NCBI GenBank assembly: GCA_021292165.1
Contig: CM037878.1
Coordinates: 195,609,118 to 195,673,117, forward strand
DNA length: 64,000 bases
From: Shinisaurus crocodilurus
Taxonomy: Eukaryota > Chordata > Lepidosauria > Squamata > Shinisauridae
Direction of reading: 5' to 3'
Positions within the stretch are counted from its first letter, which is position 1; each line of letters opens with the position of its first letter. The notes beneath the pieces are model-generated. The model ran no database searches and was not told the DNA's origin. It saw nothing but the letters and a program-made list of their open reading frames with translations. Below are positions 58,272 to 64,000 of the stretch, piece by piece. A program made the translations under genes and the position numbers.

Positions 58272-58770
58272 GGATATAACTGTAGTAACTACAAAGTAGA
58301 GAGTGGTTATCTACACGTGCAGAGATCCTTTCCTCCGCACTGTGTAACATTCAGCCAAGAGTAAGGGCTTTAGGGCAGAGGCAATAGCTTCAAAGCAAGC
58401 TTGATCCCCAGTAGCTCTCGAACTAAGAATGAAGCATTTTGTAATCCAGCTTCTTTCTCCAGGGAAAGACCGTAAAATATCTAAAGGGGAAGGGGCTTTT
58501 CTAAAGCCAGTGCATGTAGGTTCTCTCCTCTCTCCTTGGGCATTTTCACTACTGACTCTCTTTGGTCAGTAGAGTGGGTGTCCAGTGAGGGTGGAATTGT
58601 GACGAGACCTCACCATTCCAGAATGGGGGCCAAACATTTAGAAAAAATCGTGTTCCTCAAATGCAACATGGATAAGTTTTAGGAAGTACAGCAAGTTTAT
58701 TTTTTTTTACATCATTTTCCTAAAATGCAACCTTTCAGACATTTTGGGTTTGGCTGCCTCTGCCTGCCTG

Positions 58771-59065
58771 TTTGGGGTTCCCTGCCTCCTCTGCCTGCCT
58801 GGTCTCTTCTTGACCAGTTCCACAGTTTGAATTGTCCAAGACAAACACCTCTGGTCACTCCCAAAGCTGACTCCACGAGTCCTTATTAAAATCAATGGGG
58901 GGTTTTCCCGAACAAAATAAGGCTACTTCAGATGTGTGGCTTAAATAAATTCTAGGCACAAGTGTGCCTTTTTATTTCAAAACTCTGCAACTGATATTGG
59001 CAAGAACAGACCAGGCAGACAAACCCAAAATAACCAGGCAGGCAGAGGAGGCAGGGAACCCCAAA
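58771..59065. repeat. Perfect 33-bp inverted repeat with a 229-bp spacer
   Basis: Arms 58771-58803 and 59033-59065 are exact reverse complements, with tttggggttccctgcctcct at the left start. Further out, attttgggtttggctgcctc also has a scrambled partner (gcagacaaacccaaaat) beside the right arm. Confidence 0.85.
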
Positions 59066-59477
59066 GCGACATCATCCTTCAGAAAAACTTCCCGTCTCTT
59101 CGTCTGTCACTCTAGTCCCATAAAAGGCTAACCGGTGTCCTTACAACATCTTGTCAAATGGCTGGTTTCCACTACACACCTAGCCTACCACTTGGCACAT
59201 CTCCCAGCCCCTCTTCAAGTAAAGGGCCCTTCGACCAGAGCCATGGCCTCCTCTGCTGCTTTTCTCAGAGGTGTTTCACTCCCAACCCTGTAATGTGGCC
59301 ACTCGGGCTCAACCATCTACCTTTATTAGACATTACCGCCTAGATATCGGAGCTCGTGCCGACACAGCCTTCAGCCGAGTGGTACTTTCTTCAATCCTTG
59401 CGTGACATCTCCCTCCTCCAGTAAGTCCTATTTCTTTCTAATCACAATATGTGTGAGTCACAGAGACCACGAAGAAG

Positions 59478-59765
59478 GAGGACAGGTTGCTTACCTGTAA
59501 CTGGTTCTTTAAGTGGTCATCTGTGAACTCACCCAACCCACCCTCCTCCGCGCTTTGATGCCTTGCCTTTTTAATTTCCTCTGCAAACTGAGAGGCAAGC
59601 GGGAGCCACACCCGGAACATGCACAGAGGAGGTGGACGGGGCTTCCACCTAAAGTTCTGTTTAGCTCTAGAATGTTCTGAATAAGTGTTCTGCGTGGGTG
59701 CATAACCCATATGTGTGAGTTCACAGATGACTGCTTGAAGAACCACAGTTATAGGTAAGCAACTT
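59478..59765. repeat. DIRS terminal inverted repeats of copy II
   Basis: The left arm is at 59478-59543 (gacaggttgcttacctgtaa, gtcatctgtgaactcaccca). The right arm at 59703-59765 is its imperfect complement (tgtgagttcacagatgactg, ccacagttataggtaagcaa). The layout matches copy I. Confidence 0.8.
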
Positions 59766-59770
59766 GTCCA

Positions 59771-60316
59771 TGTCATTCTGCTAGTGCAAATCTTGGCTTT
59801 CAACCTTGTGCAAGTCTCAGATTCTGAACTTTGATGCTGCTTGTACAACTGCTAGCAGAACAACAACACCTCTTGTACTTTTTTTCACAAGTATAATGTT
59901 GGATACAACCCATTCTTTTATGTTTTAAACAGTTGCCAAATAATTATGTGGGGCAACATACTTCTGTTATCTGATGTACTAATAGTTTGAAAGAACTTAA
60001 TGTGCTAGGTATGTTATACAAATGATACTGATGACATACAATGTGACCACGTAAAACTCTGTTTTCTGCTTTTCATTTGTCTGAGTTTCTGCATAATATC
60101 AGAATGTTGGCAAAGTATATTAGCCAAAAATAAACACTTTCTTCCATAAAACAAAATACTTCATATGAGATACTTTTTTATAATAAAAAACCCCATAGAA
60201 TCTGTGCCTAAGGTTGAAATCCAAAGCTCAGGGCTCAATAAAGCTGTTTACTAGATTATCCAGGACTCTTCTGGAGGAACCAGTTTGTGCACAGTTGTTC
60301 ACACATTACACTTTTC
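59771..60316. other. SHROOM2 intron
   Basis: No repeat or exon recognised. Confidence 0.5.
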
Positions 60317-60484
60317 ATAGATTTCATAGATCATAGAGTTGGAAGGAGCCTACAAGGCTATCGAGTCCAACCCCCTGCTGAATGCAGGAAACTAGAGGAG
60401 GGGGTGTCCCATCCAAGTAATAACCAGGCCTGACCCGGCTTAGCTTTCCAGACAAGCTGAGCCAGCGTGAGCCACAGGCCTGTA
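60317..60484 (-). mobile_element. 5S rRNA-derived SINE with CR1-type 3' end
   Basis: In minus orientation. The CR1-like part is at the left (tcatagagttggaaggagcc, ctatcgagtccaaccccctg) and the 5S-like part at the right (cccatccaagtaataaccag, gcttagctttcc). A few bases of the 5S part are missing compared with the 39.9 kb copy. Confidence 0.87.
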
Positions 60485-61838
60485 TTTTTTTTATCAGACA
60501 CTACTTGGTATGTATCTGATGTGTTGAACCACTTAAGCGCTTTGCAAAAAATCATTGCTTTCTCTCCAGTGCATGATTAAAAGTGGTTTGAAGCTCCTAA
60601 GCTTACCATAAACCATGATAAGAGGGAAACACTACAGGAAAGCATCTTTTTAGTTTTGTTTTTTAAAATACAGTCATGTTTATCTGTGCCACAACCATGC
60701 ACAAATCTTTTAATTCCTGTAGAGATTTTTATGCTCTTAAAGTCTGACAGCACGGAACTTAACAGTGACTGTCTACTGTGTACAGATATTTTTTCCAAGA
60801 GATGTGAAGACAGTACAGTAGAACCACCATTTCCCATATTACACCTATTGGTTTTTTCTGTCACGCTATGGTCTCTGGTCAAACAGGTTTTGTCTGTGTA
60901 CAAGATAGATTTCATTGTTCTTTTGACCAAACCCAAAACGTGTGTGTGGGTGTACTTTGCATAGCAGTGTGTTAAATCTTGAAGATAACTCCACTAAAAC
61001 TTGGTACCGTACAGATCAGGCATGTACGGTAATAATATATTTTCTGCCGGTTTAAAACATATAGAATATAATTGTTCCTGACACTGGAATAAAAGATGCT
61101 TCTTTTGAAGCACAGAACAGTACATTTACGGAATGCTTTCTTTTGAGGGGTCAAAAGAGAAGACGAAGCTTTGAAGTCTACAACCTCCCCCCCCCCCCCA
61201 AGATTGAGAATTTCGATGATGTAACGTGTAGTACAAGCTGAGCTTTCAGGCATTGGGGTTAAAGTTGACAGTGCTTGCATGAACTTGTCAGTCACATGAA
61301 AAGGCAAAAAACAAGCCAGCTGGTGTGCGGCATGGATTTGAAAACCATCTGTACGACAGTCAGTGAGGCAGAGGCTGGAGCAGATTCTGTGTGCTCTGGC
61401 TCACTGGGATGTATTTGCAAGGATGCAGTCTTCCTGATTCCAAATTGAATAGCGGCTAATGTTTATAAATCCTGGTAAGTTCATGCAATTTAGTTTTGTG
61501 GTAGCACTGAGAGATATAAACCATTGCACTAACTCTTAATTGCTGCAAGTTCAGCGTTGATTTGCTTTTGTTGCAGTACTCATTTGTAGAAGATTCCTTT
61601 TGTTCGTCTAGAATGCAGTCCTGACCACAATTATGTGGGGGATAAATCCCACTGAAATCAGTGGAAGTTCATCTTCATACAACTGTGAGCAGGATTGCAG
61701 CCCTTGTCTTTACGTGCAAGATGTGTTTTGCCCACCCCTATCTGCAGAAATGGCTACAAAATGCTGGAGTGGGTGAGGCATTGCATGATATAGTACTTTT
61801 GTTTTTAATGTATCTTCGGATTTCTCTGGTTTGAGTTT

Positions 61839-61869
<31 letters not shown>

Positions 61870-62508
61870 TTTAAACAAATGCAACTCTTTCATTCCACCA
61901 AGCTGCACTGGTCTGTGTGAGCTGCTCTTAGCTGCTTTTGTTTTCACAGCATAATGCACACTGGAATTAGATGGCAGTGCTTTTCAAAAACGTTTGGTTT
62001 CTCGTTTGAGGTTGATAGTGTGTTTATCCCTCCTTTTTGTGGCTGCAAGCCTGGCTTTAGCTGTTGGGTGATGTGAGATTTCCGTGCTTGCAGCTTTCCA
62101 AGCAGAATTGTCACCGTGAGGCAGGTTCAGACGGATGTTGGTATTTATTTTTCTGAAGCATCTGCAGATGTGAGGTTTTTAGTATACTGAAACAGTGGCT
62201 GGGGATTCTGAAAGCAATTGGTGAGTAAAAAAGCAAGTCTGGATGAAAAATTGATACTGAAAGGTGTGGCTGTTTTGTTAAATGATTAAAATTAGGTCAA
62301 GGGGTGGCAGAGATATGAATGGATTTATTTTTGCTTCCTGTTCATTAGTCCTGGGGGGGACTAGCTATCAATAAAAGATACACATTTATTGTTTTCCTCT
62401 TCTATGTTATTTACTTGTGTTTTTACTGTGTTTTTTTATTGTTGTCATTTAAAAACACGTTTAATGAACTAGTGCCTGTGATTTTGGATACAAAACAAGG
62501 GTGATAAA

Positions 62509-62542
<34 letters not shown>

Positions 62543-63034
62543 CGTTTTTAAATGTACCGGGAAGAAGGGGTACAAATGGTTTTTCTAAGAAGCTTTTTCA
62601 TGTGACATTCCATTGCCAGCAATGCTAAGTATTCCTTTCTTTTGTCCCTGTCGTGGTTGTCATTTGTAGAATGTGATTCGACTCCTTTAAGTGGGTTGCC
62701 TTTTTGCAGCTGGTTTGGAATCTACTGCAAGAGTATGGCATCTATTTTCATGGCTTAGTTCACTCACTGGGATAAAATCCTTTGCAGGATATTCCCGTAA
62801 TCAAGTAACAAAGAAACAAACATAGACTTTATCACTAAATAACACACAGTGAAATTAAGACATCTCTGTGGTCTCTGGGCATATTTGGTGATGGTTGGGT
62901 TTTCATTAAAGAATCAAAGATTCATCCTGCAAGAAAACTCCTATTAATCAAGGTTGTATACAGATTACTATTGTATCTTAATATTACTAACATAATAGCT
63001 ATGCATGCAAGAAGAACTCATGAGAGTTCCCAAT
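60485..63034. other. SHROOM2 intron with microsatellites
   Basis: There is a C-run at about 61188-61199, (GT)n at about 61842-61868 and (CA)n at 62510-62540. A MITE-like segment is at about 61613-61700 (atgcagtcctgaccacaat then gtgagcaggattgcag). A short frame at 61332-61448 followed by a donor-like site at 61473 was not accepted as an exon. Confidence 0.45.
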
Positions 63035-63172
63035 GCAGGGCTCTCCAGCCTTGGGTCCCCAGATGTTGCTGGCCTACAGCTCCCAGCATACCCAGCCAGC
63101 ATGGCTAATGGCAAGGGATTCTGGGAGCTGTAGTCCAGCAACATCTGGGGACCCAAGGTTGGAGAGCCCTGC
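63035..63172. mobile_element. hAT-like palindromic MITE, young copy
   Basis: The ends gcagggctctccagccttgg and ccaaggttggagagccctgc are nearly perfect inverted repeats, with arms of about 55 bp and only a few mismatches. The centre is ccagccagcatggctaatgg. It is related to the family B elements through the ctacagctcccag block. Confidence 0.85.
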
Positions 63173-64000
63173 TCTAATGAAACAGATTTGATTAACTGAG
63201 AACCTGATCGATAGATATTTATTCAGAAATAGTTACACTGAATTCACTTGGACCAACTCCCAAGCAACTGTGTACAGGACTTCTTGGGCATAATTCCCTT
63301 CAAACTTGGTGGGACATATTTCAAAATGAAAATGCACAGGGTTTGATTGTAGGATAAGTAACTTATGCCATTACCATACATTGCAAGGAGAACATCATTT
63401 CCTTATGTGCAGGACTGTTTATGCTGCTGGTTCTGTTTCTGATAGTTTTACTGAATGATTGTATCATTTTATTCTCTTGACTGCATACCACCTTGAAAGC
63501 TTGTGCGGAAGAGTAGAGTACACATTCTCTAAATAAATAATTGCTTCTTGAATCTGAGTGACATTTTAGTGCAGTCAAATGTTGGTTGCAATTAAGCTAT
63601 TTTTTAATGACACTAAAGATTTCTGCCTTTTAGCTTTATAGTGGTATTCCAGGTAATCAGCATTTTTCATGGTCTGGGAAAGCAGAATATATATTATATG
63701 GATTCTATAGTATGTAATCTGCGTAACATAGTTGCACTGGCCAGTATTTTAGGTATCTGCTGCTTATCTGTGTTAGGGAGTCCTCTGAAGTGTCTCCACA
63801 TACGGTACCTACAATGTCCTAAAAGACTTTTGTTTGCTTGTTTTGTGAGCAGATGCTTCTGTCTCTATATGGAACATTATTTGGAACCCATGACTTCAGG
63901 GCACTATTCTCAGGAAAGGGGGAGATCTCTTAGTTCTGCTGAGATGAATGTGCCATTTAGTAAAGCTTGTCTGCTCAAATAATCATCACAATGTTGTCAT
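63173..64000. other. Intronic sequence to the window end
   Basis: No repeat or exon recognised. An L2-like tail may be present at about 63500-63545 (aaataaataattgc). Confidence 0.4.

Larger units (their letters stand above)
57036..59078. mobile_element. Unclassified 2-kb insertion in DIRS copy II
   Basis: The DIRS recombinase stops at about 57035 and resumes at about 59079, with about 100 bp missing compared with copy I. The insert opens with cccagggatggggactcaga, like a hAT terminus, followed by a gactcgagtc-rich tract (57050-57170). It also contains a small MITE (57712-57800), a SINE fragment, and several inverted repeats (58116-58408; 58771-58803 against 59033-59065). No coding domain and no matching right terminus were found. 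Confidence 0.6.
46150..59770 (+). mobile_element. DIRS-type retrotransposon, copy II, with three large nested insertions
   Basis: Gag starts at 46325 (MASKAFFNKCTHCSGK, LLCHGKAHRE, SHCQTFTKQARRNR: CxxC/CxxH-type pairs). It continues to 47625, is interrupted, and resumes at 53230-53326 and 53961-54921 (ISLRRHAWLHTSSLQQEAKS, VEDLPFNGEGLFSVSTDD). RT/RNase H follows at about 54960-56400: HRGDWFVAIDLQVVYFHIAI, NEEKSYL, MTDMALHCWGAYCRS, LLHKQGGTKS, LWDWCIQCHITPFAMHL. The tyrosine recombinase lies at 56580-57035 and 59079-59405 (IKVYLAAISLNHN; HYRLDIGARADTAFSRVVL). Inverted repeats at 59478-59543 and 59703-59765 close it. Stops and shifts occur throughout, so it is not functional. The layout is that of a DIRS element integrating through a recombinase. 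Confidence 0.88.

Noticed and set aside
61332..61473. Possible alternative first exon (ATG at 61332, donor-like gtaagt at 61473)
   Set aside because: The frame stops at 61448 before the donor, and there is no CpG-rich promoter-like context.

Overview
This is 64 kb of vertebrate nuclear DNA, most likely from a squamate reptile (lizard). It is AT-rich and intron-dominated, and it holds one recognisable protein-coding gene. The transposon mix points to squamates: CR1, L2 and L1 LINEs, two further LINE families, DIRS-type tyrosine-recombinase retrotransposons, a Penelope-like fragment, 5S-rRNA-derived SINEs, tRNA-derived SINEs, and many hAT-like and TA-flanked MITEs. No rRNA or tRNA genes, CRISPR arrays or prokaryotic features are present.

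The host gene is SHROOM2 (formerly APXL) on the + strand, seen as three internal exons: 26863-26994, 28692-31326 (the large central exon with the actin-binding ASD1 region) and 43647-43747. Splice sites and phases agree across all three. The PDZ exons lie upstream of the window, or were not found in it. The C-terminal ASD2 (Rho-kinase-binding) exons lie downstream. Everything else is intron or intronic repeat.

Layout. 1-3.5 kb: minus-strand LINE (endonuclease plus reverse transcriptase) split by a TA-flanked MITE. 3.9-4.25 kb: isolated CpG-rich island with ETS/CRE-like and NRF1-like sites. It ends in a strong-Kozak ATG and a strong splice donor whose phase fits SHROOM2 exon 26863-26994, so it is a candidate alternative promoter for a PDZ-less isoform. 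5.1-6.7 kb: 78-bp tandem repeat, DIRS terminal fragment and MITEs. 10.2 kb: perfect 56-bp inverted repeat around a GATA microsatellite. 12-14.2 kb: L2 pieces and SINEs. 18.2-20.2 kb: LINE with a C-terminal C2H2 finger. 20.8-21.2 kb: CR1 3' end. 26.8-31.3 kb: SHROOM2 exons. 31.8-36.5 kb: SINE, CR1 and MITE mixture. 36.5-37.75 kb: L1-like 5' region with an inserted solo LTR. 37.75-42.5 kb: DIRS copy I. 42.5-43.3 kb: Penelope-like fragment. 43.65 kb: SHROOM2 exon. 44.3-44.9 kb: L2 fragment. 46.15-59.8 kb: DIRS copy II, broken by a near-full-length L1 with a 21-bp target duplication, a GC-rich hAT MITE with an 8-bp duplication, and a 2-kb unclassified insertion. 60-64 kb: intron with SINE and MITE copies.

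Functionally, only SHROOM2 is a working gene here. Its product links F-actin to Rho-kinase and myosin II at cell junctions and cortex. The mobile elements record successive insertions into its introns, and several nestings give relative ages. All assignments come from reading the sequence and from knowledge of the families; no database search was run.
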